Assembly (NCBI GenBank): GCA_020058145.1 | Contig: JAGVEP010000408.1 | Location: 1-16,233 of the forward strand | Direction of reading: 5' to 3' | DNA: 16,233 bases | Origin: Phycisphaerae bacterium | GTDB lineage: Bacteria > Planctomycetota > Phycisphaerae > UBA1845 > Fen-1342 | Part shown: piece by piece, positions 1 through 7,200 of the stretch | Numbering within the stretch: the first letter of the stretch is position 1 | How the letters are laid out: every line of letters starts with the position of its first letter | The notes under the pieces: generated by a model | Database searches by the model: none | Told to the model about the DNA's origin: nothing | Seen by the model: the letters and a program-made list of their open reading frames with translations, nothing else | Program-made: the position numbers and the translations under genes

Positions 1-60
1 GACCTGTTGAAACTGCTGACGCGGCTCGAAACCACCCCGGCACGCGCCAAGTCCGCGTGA
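1..60 (+). CDS. 3' end of an upstream gene (partial)
   Basis: One frame is open from the left edge and closes with TGA at 58-60. It encodes the last 19 residues of a protein, ending TRLETTPARAKSA. The piece is too short to identify. It converges on the zinc-finger gene, whose stop lies 18 bases further on. Being open to the edge is weak evidence over only 20 codons, so this could be chance. Confidence 0.35.
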   Translation, partial: DLLKLLTRLETTPARAKSA

Positions 61-77
61 TAAAATACGTCACCGAA

Positions 78-536
78 TTAACGGGGCAGAGCACTAAGCA
101 CAGCGGCTGTGACCTCGGCTCTGCGCATGGGTCTGCGTGTTGCACGGAGCACGCGCTCGATGTAGGACTTGAGTGATCCTTCCCGCGCGCCGTTAGGGCC
201 ACCACGAATCCTGTGGCCTTTGAGCGCTCGCCCGGCCGTCGGCTTCGGCGCGATGCCGTCCAGAGTCGCCAGCAGCTGGTCCAGCGCACCGAGCTGGGTT
301 GCGAGCTGCGCCTGCTGGGCTACGAGCTCGTCCCGGGCCGCGCGGATGTCACTGAGCACTCGCGCGGCCCCACCAGTTAGAGCGCGCGACGTCGTTGGAG
401 TTCTCCTCCGCCCGCGGACCAGTTTGCCAGGAGCGGGTTTGCGCCCGTGGATCGTCGCCATGTGGCGGCCGAGATGGGCCGCCATCGAGAAGCTCCGGTC
501 GCACTTTGTGCACTTGAGGCTTTTTCTCTTTGCCAT
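78..536 (-). CDS. C2H2 zinc-finger protein, C-terminus apparently truncated
   Basis: A 152-residue protein starting MAKRKSLKCTKC. I chose this ATG (534-536) because GGAG lies about 9 bases before it; a longer frame to 599 adds residues that look non-coding. Residues 8-30 form a classical zinc finger, C-x2-C-x12-H-x4-H, with a basic linker after it. Residues about 60-95 are Ala/Leu/Gln-rich and likely helical or coiled coil. The end, GSLKSYIERVLRATRRPMRR..., resembles the first helices of a winged-helix domain, but the protein stops at VLSALPR before the usual second half. None of the three minus frames beyond the stop supplies a recognisable continuation, so the gene may be truncated. Planctomycetes carry many proteins that start with a single C2H2 finger; nucleic-acid binding is likely, but the target is unknown. 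Confidence 0.72.
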   Translation of the reverse strand: MAKRKSLKCTKCDRSFSMAAHLGRHMATIHGRKPAPGKLVRGRRRTPTTSRALTGGAARVLSDIRAARDELVAQQAQLATQLGALDQLLATLDGIAPKPTAGRALKGHRIRGGPNGAREGSLKSYIERVLRATRRPMRRAEVTAAVLSALPR

Positions 537-641
537 GGTCTTTCTCCGCGCCAGGTGACCGCTGACACGCACGCTACTCTCGAAGAATGCGCCCAGCAAG
601 TTGGCTCCGTCCGACTTCGGTTACGTAGGCGCCGATTAGTC

Positions 642-755
642 TCAACGCGGGCACCCCTTGTGCAGCCACTTCCCCTCGGGGGCGCTCTTGTACTTCACGA
701 GGTTCTCGGGCTTGATGTTCTTCACGTACGCACAGTTCGCATATTCTGCAGTCAA
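642..755 (-). CDS. Possible 37-residue Cys/His small protein
   Basis: A short minus-strand frame reads (M)TAEYANCAYVKNIKPENLV and ends APEGKWLHKGCPR, stop TGA at 642-644. It looks protein-like (charged, aromatic, spaced Cys and an HxxC ending) in a stretch where the other frames are Arg/Pro-rich and non-coding in character. There is no ATG; the only convenient start is TTG at 753-755, without a well-placed ribosome-binding site, and the frame is closed by TAA about 24 bases further upstream. It may therefore be the 3' remnant of a longer gene. It lies about 105 bases upstream of the zinc-finger gene on the same strand. Function unrecognised. Confidence 0.3.
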   Translation of the reverse strand: MTAEYANCAYVKNIKPENLVKYKSAPEGKWLHKGCPR

Positions 756-1047
756 GCCTCGGCGTGTCCACCAACGGAGATTGAGTTACGGCTTTTCGTG
801 AGTCAGCACTTTCCGTAGCTAGCGGGACCGGAATAGCAGAATGCGCCCGATGGGCGGCGGAATCGCGGGTAGTTCGCCCGCGCGTTCGGAAGCCCCGGGC
901 AACTGTCCACGGATGCCGGCGCAATGCAACTGTGGTTTTGGCCGTCGCGCCACTAGAATGCCATTGATGCTGGCCGTAAATCGGAAGTCTCGTGTGGTGC
1001 GAGATTGGTTGAACACTGCCAAGGCCGGCCATCGGGCGAGGTAACAC
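756..1047. other. Intergenic stretch without a supported gene
   Basis: I see no convincing gene. Open frames here on both strands are Arg/Pro/Gly-rich and lack ribosome-binding sites. The right end supplies the leader of the interrupted membrane-protein gene, with GCGAGG about 8 bases before its GTG start. No clear promoter or RNA gene could be identified. Confidence 0.5.
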
Positions 1048-1180
1048 GTGCCACTCTTGCTGAGTTTGCTGATCTTGGGGCAGACGACGCAGTCGGTCAT
1101 CTCGGAAGCGACCGATTACGTCCCGAAGTACGCGATTGGCTGGGGAACGCTCGCTTTCATCAATGCGGGCCTGGCCCAGG
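1048..1180 (+). pseudogene. Small membrane protein, 5' half, interrupted by IS
   Basis: A GTG start at 1048 with GCGAGG about 8 bases upstream opens a frame encoding MPLLLSLLILGQTTQ... and ending AIGWGTLAFINAGLAQ. The start is fixed by an in-frame TAA immediately before it (1042-1044). The first ten or so residues are hydrophobic (signal or first membrane segment), and residues about 28-43 could form a second hydrophobic segment. At 1181 the insertion sequence begins, and the frame then runs into IS sequence to a stop a few codons later. Joined to the 3' half at 2713-2823 it gives a 79-residue protein. Family not identified; short planctomycete membrane proteins with this look are usually hypothetical. 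Confidence 0.8.
1176..1180 (+). repeat. Target-site duplication, left copy (CCAGG)
   Basis: CCAGG directly abuts the left end of the IS and is repeated at 2712-2716 directly after the right end. Only one copy is needed to read through the interrupted gene (codons GCC CAG GGC). Confidence 0.75.
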
Positions 1181-1199
1181 CAGTCCGCCGCAGAAGTCG
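1181..1199 (+). repeat. IS left terminal inverted repeat
   Basis: CAGTCCGCCGCAGAAGTCG. It pairs with the reverse complement of 2693-2711, 18 of 19 positions identical. Confidence 0.85.
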
Positions 1200-1201
1200 T
1201 C

Positions 1202-1230
1202 TTGACGGCGCGTGCTAGATATGCTAGAAT
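1202..1230 (+). promoter_or_regulatory. Transposase promoter (sigma70-like)
   Basis: TTGACG (1202-1207) and TAGAAT (1225-1230) are separated by exactly 17 bases; each matches the sigma70 consensus at five of six positions. It begins just inside the left inverted repeat and would start transcription near 1237, upstream of the chosen transposase ATG at 1272. This argues against the earlier GTG at 1212 as start codon. Confidence 0.55.
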
Positions 1231-1271
1231 GCTGGCCGTCTGGGAAGTTGAAGGTCACGGAGGACGCGGCC

Positions 1272-2678
1272 ATGGCGTTGGGTCGGCGGAAAGTGGAGCG
1301 GCAGGCGGATTTCTGGGTACCCACCACGGACCTGCCCCAGTCGCCTGGGCATCCCTTCTACGAGCAGCTCAATCAGGTTTTGGCGGGCGCGGGCTTCGAC
1401 CGGTTTTGTGAGGAAAGCTGCCGGAAGTTCTACCATGCGCGGCTGGGGCGGCCGTCGGTGCCGCCGGGGGTGTATTTCCGGATGCTGCTGGTGGGTTACT
1501 TTGAGAAGCTGCCCAGCGAGCGGCAGATTGCCTGGCGCTGTGCGGACTCGCTGTCGCTGCGGGCCTTTCTGGGGCTGGCGCCGGGCGCCGGTTCACCGGA
1601 CGACAGCTCGCTCAATCGGTCGCGGCTGCGGATCGACTTGGAGACGCATCAGGCCGTGTTCGACTGGGTGCTCAAGCGGCTGGCCGAGCACGAACTGCTC
1701 AAGGGCCGGGTGTTGGGTGTGGACGCTTCGACCATGGAAGCCAATGCGGCCATGCGTTCGATCGTGCGGCAGGAGACGGGACAGAGCTACCGGGAGTTCC
1801 TGACCGACCTGGCCAAGGCGTCGGGGATTGAGACGCCGACGGCGGAGGACTTGGCGAAGTTCGATCGCAAACGCAAGGGCCAGAAGTGCAGCAATGACGA
1901 CTGGTTCAACCCCCACGACCCGGACGCGAAGGTCGCGAAAATGAAGGACGGGACGACGCACCTGGCGCACAAGAATGAACACGCCGTGGACCTGGACACG
2001 GGTGCGATCGTGGCGCCGGCGGTGCATCCGGCTGATGAAGGCGACACGACGACGATGTGGGGCACGCTGGAGCAGGCTTGCCAGTCGCTGCAGGAAGTTC
2101 GCGAAGACGAGACGGTGCAGGCCGACACGAGTGAACTGCACGTGCAGGACGTGGTGACGGACAAGGGCTACCACAGTGCCCAGACGCTGGTAAACCTGGA
2201 AGAAGTGGACTTGCGCGGCTACGTCAGCGAACCGGACCGGGGGCGGCAGAAGTGGACGGCGAAGAGCGCCGGGGAGCAGGCATTCAAGCGTCAGGCCCAG
2301 CAGGCGGTGTATCGCAACCGCCGGCGGCGTCGCGGCCAGCGTTCGAAGGTGCTGCACCGCCAGCGCGGCGAGCTGGTCGAGCGCAGCTTCGAGCACGTCC
2401 TGGACGACGGCGGGATGCGGCGGGTGTATCTACGGGGTCGGGAGAACATCGCCAAACGCTACCTGATCCACACGGCGGCGTTCAACCTGGGATTGATCAT
2501 GCGGAAGCTGACCGGGTTCGGGACGCCACGGGGCTGGGCGGATGCCCGCCGGGCCGCGGCGCGGCGTTGGTGCGCGCTGTGGAGCGGCCTAATTACGCCT
2601 GTACGGCGTTGGGCGGGCATTCTGGCGGCGAGAGGCCGCGCAATGTTCGCTGATCACGTCGGTCGCGCGGCCGCGTGA
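1272..2678 (+). CDS. DDE transposase of the IS1182-like element
   Basis: A 468-residue protein that would cut and rejoin DNA at the IS ends. The start ATG 1272 follows GGAGG by 8 bases; a GTG at 1212 in the same frame lies within the promoter. Residues about 10-110 (DFWVPTTDLPQSPGHPFYEQ... RQIAWRCADSLSLRAFLGL) are a typical DUF772-type N-terminal domain. The catalytic triad can be placed at D151 (GVDAST), D297 (VTDKGYHS) and E370 (ELVERSFEH), followed by the RRVYLRGRENIAKRYLIH helix that usually follows the catalytic Glu. The frame is uninterrupted and all three acidic residues are present, so the enzyme may be active. Length and layout are normal for the group. Confidence 0.9.
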   Translation: MALGRRKVERQADFWVPTTDLPQSPGHPFYEQLNQVLAGAGFDRFCEESCRKFYHARLGRPSVPPGVYFRMLLVGYFEKLPSERQIAWRCADSLSLRAFLGLAPGAGSPDDSSLNRSRLRIDLETHQAVFDWVLKRLAEHELLKGRVLGVDASTMEANAAMRSIVRQETGQSYREFLTDLAKASGIETPTAEDLAKFDRKRKGQKCSNDDWFNPHDPDAKVAKMKDGTTHLAHKNEHAVDLDTGAIVAPAVHPADEGDTTTMWGTLEQACQSLQEVREDETVQADTSELHVQDVVTDKGYHSAQTLVNLEEVDLRGYVSEPDRGRQKWTAKSAGEQAFKRQAQQAVYRNRRRRRGQRSKVLHRQRGELVERSFEHVLDDGGMRRVYLRGRENIAKRYLIHTAAFNLGLIMRKLTGFGTPRGWADARRAAARRWCALWSGLITPVRRWAGILAARGRAMFADHVGRAAA

Positions 2679-2692
2679 AATCCGCCCAAAAT

Positions 2693-2711
2693 CGACTTCC
2701 GCGGCGGACTG
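2693..2711 (-). repeat. IS right terminal inverted repeat
   Basis: Read on the minus strand it is CAGTCCGCCGCGGAAGTCG, matching the left end except for one base. Confidence 0.85.
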
Positions 2712-2716
2712 CCAGG
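2712..2716 (+). repeat. Target-site duplication, right copy (CCAGG)
   Basis: Second copy of the 5-bp duplication, immediately after the right inverted repeat, followed by GCAAGAACCGC, which continues the interrupted reading frame. Confidence 0.75.
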
Positions 2717-2823
2717 GCAAGAACCGCAGCGGTTTGAGCTGGTTCTTGGTTTCGCTGCTGCTCGGTCCGGTCGCAACGCTTCTGATCGTGGTGCTGGAAA
2801 AGCGGATTCACGTCCAGCACTAA
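2713..2823 (+). pseudogene. Small membrane protein, 3' half, separated by IS
   Basis: In the frame set by the 5' half, this stretch reads QGKNRSGLSWFLVSLLLGPV then a further hydrophobic run ending in LEKRIHVQH, stop TAA at 2821-2823. It contains one clear transmembrane helix (about residues 51-72 of the joined 79-residue protein) with a positively charged tail. There is no start codon or promoter of its own, so it is probably not expressed as protein. Confidence 0.8.
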
Positions 2824-2947
2824 CCGTGTTCGCCGCCGCGGCTCGGCTTGGTCGCCATGGTGGCCGCGTCGCAGTTCGATGCCCGTACGGTGACGATGGG
2901 CGAGCGCTCGGCGCCGACGGCGGCGGTGCCCACCGCGTTCATCGCGG

Positions 2948-3277
2948 CTACAGTGCCAGCAACTCCTCGATTTGCGCCGCCCGCTTGCGGATGGTCCCCA
3001 TGGAAATGCCGAAGAATTGCTCGAAATCGCTGTTGAGCACTCCGGGCACGCCGTACGCTCGCCGACCTCGGGTGGCTAAAGCGTAGATGATCCCGGCCGC
3101 CCAGCCTTCGGGCTTGCCTACCAGCGGCTTGTCGCACGCGGCCAGAAATCGCAGCGCCTTCATGGCGCGTTTCTGCATCGCCGCGTCGCGGTAGCTGCCG
3201 AAAAACAACTCCAGACGCTCGCGGCAAGCCAGTTCAGAATCCTGGTTCGTCAAAGCCATCGCGCTCCACCGCAGCAT
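2948..3277 (-). CDS. DUF6398-like small protein
   Basis: A 109-residue protein starting MLRWSAMALTNQDSEL. The ATG at 3275-3277 has AAGGA four bases upstream; ATG 3257-3259 in the same frame is an alternative with GGAG placed too close. The core runs from RERLELFFGSYRD through LAACDKPLVGKPEGWAAGII to LNSDFEQFFGISMGTIRKRA, ending AQIEELLAL. The pattern of helices with GWAAGI and a final helix-turn-helix-like FFGISMGTIRKRA resembles DUF6398 / cyclin-fold-like proteins; this is a resemblance from memory. Molecular function unknown. It is divergent from the radical-SAM gene, with 85 bases between the two starts. Confidence 0.65.
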   Translation of the reverse strand: MLRWSAMALTNQDSELACRERLELFFGSYRDAAMQKRAMKALRFLAACDKPLVGKPEGWAAGIIYALATRGRRAYGVPGVLNSDFEQFFGISMGTIRKRAAQIEELLAL

Positions 3278-3362
3278 CTTATCCTTCAGCAATGTGATCT
3301 TCCAGACACCTGAACCCGGCGTTGTAGTTCTCCCAAGGGCCCCATCTGCATAGAATCGGCTT

Positions 3363-4179
3363 ATGCGGTACGTCGAACCTGTCTTTCGCCCACCCAGCGA
3401 GGCCAACTCATTCCTGCTGCAGGCCACCGTGGGTTGCTCGTGGAATCACTGCACGTACTGCGCCATGTACCGCGACAAGCCGTACCGCGTGCGCCCACTG
3501 TCCGAGATCCTCGAGGACATCGCGATGGCCGGCGATGGACCTCGACCTTTGGGAGCCGATCCTCCGGACGCTCAGTGCCACTTTTCCGAAGCTGCGCCGC
3601 GTGAGCTGCTACGCGACGGCCTTGAATCTCCTTGCCAAGTCCGAGCAGGAGCTGGAGCGTTTGCGTGCTCTGGGGCTGAAGCTGCTGTACATCGGCCCGG
3701 AATCGGGGGATGACGTTACGCTTAAACGCATCGCGAAAGGCGCCACCGCAGCCGATCATGTGGAGGCCGCGGCCAAGGCCCATGCCGCCGGGCTGAAGCA
3801 ATCGGTGATCTTCCTGCTGGGCGCGGGTGGCGCCGAACGGAGCGTCGAGCATGCGACCGCGTCAGCCCAGTTGGCCACCGCGATGGACCCCGAGTACCTG
3901 TCCGCGCTGACGCTCATGCTCATCCCCGGCACGCCGATTCAGCGTCTGACGGAGCGTGGCCAGTTCAGGCTGCCGGCTGTCGATGCCCTGCTCCACGAGC
4001 TGCGCATCCTCGTCGCGGAAGCGAGCCCCAGCGATGCCATCTTCCGATCCAATCACGCCTCCAACTATCTCCCGATCGGAGGCCGACTACCGCGCGATCG
4101 CGCGGCCATTCTCCAACAAATCGATGCGGCACTCTCAGGGGAATTCCCGTGCAGAGCGGAGTGGTCGCGAGGGCTCTAG
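3363..4179 (+). pseudogene. Radical SAM enzyme gene with internal deletion and frameshift
   Basis: The 5' part (ATG 3363 to about 3534) encodes MRYVEPVFRPPSEANSFLLQ and the iron-sulphur motif GCSWNHCTYC (C-x4-C-x2-C), then PYRVRPLSEILEDIAMAG. The rest continues one frame over from about 3535 (MDLDLWEPILRTL... YIGPESGDDVTLKRIAKGAT... FLLGAGG... MLIPGTP... SNYLPIGGRLP... ARGL-type ending, stop 4177-4179). Related enzymes as I recall them have about 20 more residues between these parts, including the conserved VF(V/L)ADGDAL strand. The junction lies at a GCGATGG repeat (3522-3528 and 3532-3538). Loss of this strand and of the frame should abolish the enzyme. No ribosome-binding site is visible; TAGAAT at 3351-3356 is spaced for a transcript starting at the ATG (leaderless). 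The substrate is unknown. The last third overlaps nothing and ends 38 bases from the convergent beta-helix gene. Confidence 0.8.
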
Positions 4180-4217
4180 AGAGGGTATCCAGATGTCGCC
4201 GCTTCACAGTGACAGAA

Positions 4218-7200
4218 TCAACTCCTCTGCCCGCCGCCGCTCAACAGCGCGATGAAGGCGTTGATGTCCTCAAAGTTGACGGCGGCGTCGCCGTTGCAGT
4301 CGGCGTTGAACACATTGCAGTCCGGGTACTGCTGAGCGTAGCCCAAAGGATCGCTGAGGGCGGCGACGAATGGATCCACGTCAAATACGTCGATGGCGCC
4401 GTCACAATTGAGATCGCCGACGCGGATTTCCGGTTGTCGTTCATCGGCCCCCATGTCGACACGCCCGTGGTACACGCGCGGCTCGCCATCGATATCGGTT
4501 TCCCCTGGCTGTGGCACGAACGCAGGGTCTCCGCCGTCGACGCATGGCGAAGCGAGACCCAGGTGATAGTCACCCGCGCCGGGGTTGACAAATAACGGAT
4601 CGAGCGCGATGTTCCCGCCCAAATCGATTACGCCGGGCGGCAACCCGCCGGCCACGTCGCAGAACGCCACCGTCGGTGGCGATGCGTGTGCAAAGCTAAT
4701 CTCCGTATTGGCCGGGCTGTCCCCCCAGATAATGCTGTTCCGTACATCCGAACGGCAGTAGTACGTCGTGTACAAACTGCTACCCCCGACATCCGAAACA
4801 TTCTGCGTGATCGTGCAGTGGTCTATAACCAGCATGTCACCCTCGCTCCAGATGGCCGCCCCTAGGCCGGGGCTGCTGTTGGAATCGTGAACATTGTTGC
4901 GGGCCAGGATACAGTCTTGAACGGTGATGCCACTCCACATGTCACCGTAGATGCCGCCGCCCTGATCGCCCCACGGTGGGCACACGTTATCGGTAATCAG
5001 GCAGCGACGCAACGTCATGACACTGTCCATTTCACAGATAACGCCACCGCCACCACCGCGCGCGGAATTGGCGCTGACCTGGCAATCTACGAGCTGCAAC
5101 GCGTATCCCCGGTGATCGTAATAATACACTCCCCCGCCCATCCCGAAGCTATTTGTGGCCGAGTTATGGGTGATGATGCAATCGCTGATCCTCGGGCTGC
5201 TCTGCGAGCAGAAGATACCACCGCCGTAGTCGCCGGTGCAATCGCGGATGGTAAAGCCCTGTAGGTGCGACGCGGGAGTCTCCGAAGTTCCGTGAAGATA
5301 AAAGCCTCGGCCCGCCTGTTGGCCATTGATAACACAGCTTTGTGGCCCATTTTGACTCCGGAGCGTAAGGACTTTCCCGCCTAAACTCAGATCGCGATTG
5401 CCCGCGCCGACATAGACACCATCCGCCACCTGCACGGTGACAATCTCGTGCGCGCCAGTCGGGGCCGCGTCCAGAGCCTCCTGGATTGCATCGTAGGGGT
5501 GCTCAAGAGAACCATCCTCGTCCGGATCGCTGACGGACGGGTCGCTTGAGCCTGGGTCATGCGGCCCGTTGTCGTCTACGTACAGAATGACGACGGGCTC
5601 GCACGCGTCGGGAACATGGTTGGCGTTGACATCCGGGCTGCCGCCAAAGATCTCGCACAGGTCGGAAACACCATCGCCGTCGCAATCCTGATCGCCGCCC
5701 GGTTCACAATCATCCGGAAGGCCGTTGTGGTTGCAATCCTGACTGGTCCCGGCGAACAGATCACACAGGTCGACCGTTCCGTTCTGGTTGCAGTCCGTCA
5801 GTCCACCAAACTCGCATTCGTCGGGGACGCCGTTGGCGTTGCAGTCCGCGCTAAAGCCGTGCAGAATATCCTGTGGGTCGGGCACGCCGTTGTTGTTGCA
5901 GTCCCCGGCAACGTATTCATCGGCCCCGATATCAACTCGGCCTTCAAGTATGCGGGCTTGCCCATCGATGTCCGTTCCGTCCCCCGGCAACGGAAGATTC
6001 GGATCGCCGGCGTCGATGCACGGGGAGGAACTGGCCAGGTGATAATTGCCGGCTGCGGCGTGAAGCAGCTGCGGATCCGAATAAATGTTGTGCGCGCCCG
6101 CGCTGAGCACCGGCGGCAACTCACCCTCAATCACAGAAACGTCGACGCTGGGCCAGGAAGGACCCGACGGATAAACCTGGAGGCGACCGGGGGCCTGGTT
6201 GTCCCATAGAATGCAATTCCGCACCGTCGGACTGCTAAAGTGGCAGGACATTCCGCCGGTGAAATACTCCGCCGTGTTGCCTATCAGTGTGCAGTTTAGA
6301 ATCATGGGGTTGCTCGCCGAGTAGCAGGAAATGCCCCCGGACCAGGTCCCCACGTTGCTGGCGATCACACAATCGCGGATCACTGGGCTGCTGCTGTCCG
6401 CGCAGGCGATGGCGCCGTCGCCGGAAACGGATCCATCGCTACGGGTAATGAGACAGTTACTGATAATAGCGTTGCTGTGACGCAGCTCCACCGCCGAGTA
6501 GTAGACCGAGAAACTGTCACTGATCTGGCAATTGTGGACGACGGGAGAGGCGTCCGAACAGTAAATCGCACCAGCGTCGTAGTCGTCACCCCTTCCATTT
6601 CGAATAGCAAACCCCTCGAGGCGGGCCGCCGTACTCTCGTAATCGCGCAGGCGGAAGCCGATTCCGGTGTGCTCGCAGTCAATTTGACACGTTTCGGGTC
6701 CCATGGCGCTATGTAGATAGATGTCACGACCGCCGAAGGTGATGTCCTTGTTCCCGATCCCGGTATAGAGCCCATTCAACACTACGAGTTCGTCTCCGGA
6801 ATACGCCCGGCCGATCGCTTTCTGGATGGCATCGAAGGGATGCGCCGCGCTTCCATCCTCGAGCGGATCGCTGATCGTGGGATCACCGGGCCCCGGATCT
6901 CCCGGCGCGTCGTCATCCACATAGAGCCGGCGCGGCGCGTATTCACATTCATCCGGAATCCCGTTGCCATTCTGGTCCGCGCTCGTGCCATTGACGATGT
7001 CGCACGCGTCCGGAATTCCGTTGCCGTTACAGTCGCGTTCACATTCGTCGGGAATACCGTTGGAATTGCAGTCCGCGCTCGTGCCGTTTGCCACATCGCA
7101 GACATCCAGCACGCCGTTACCGTTGCAGTCAGCCGGCTCGCATTCATCCGGCGTCGAGTTGCCGTTACAATCCTGGCTCGTGCCGTTGCTGAGATCGTCC

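Larger units (their letters stand above)
1181..2711 (+). mobile_element. Complete 1,531-bp insertion sequence (IS1182-like)
   Basis: The element runs from CAGTCCGCCGC at 1181 to its inverted copy ending at 2711. The outer 19 bp of the two ends match with one mismatch (A versus G at position 12). It is flanked on both sides by CCAGG (1176-1180 and 2712-2716). Deleting 1181-2716 restores an uninterrupted 79-codon gene, which defines the ends and the empty site. It carries one DDE transposase gene with its own promoter near the left end. Size and a DUF772-type transposase fit the IS1182 family; the family call is from memory of the protein type, not a search. Because CCAGG is nearly palindromic, a 3-bp duplication (CAG) with ends moved by one base is also possible. 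Confidence 0.88.

Noticed and set aside
1593..2396. A 267-codon minus-strand frame opposite the transposase
   Set aside because: The plus frame has the complete DDE transposase; the minus protein has no recognisable domain or start signal.
3447..3473. C-x4-C-x2-C instead of the usual C-x3-C-x2-C iron-sulphur motif
   Set aside because: As I recall, this spacing (GCSxNxCxxC) is normal for this radical SAM subgroup, so it is not a defect.
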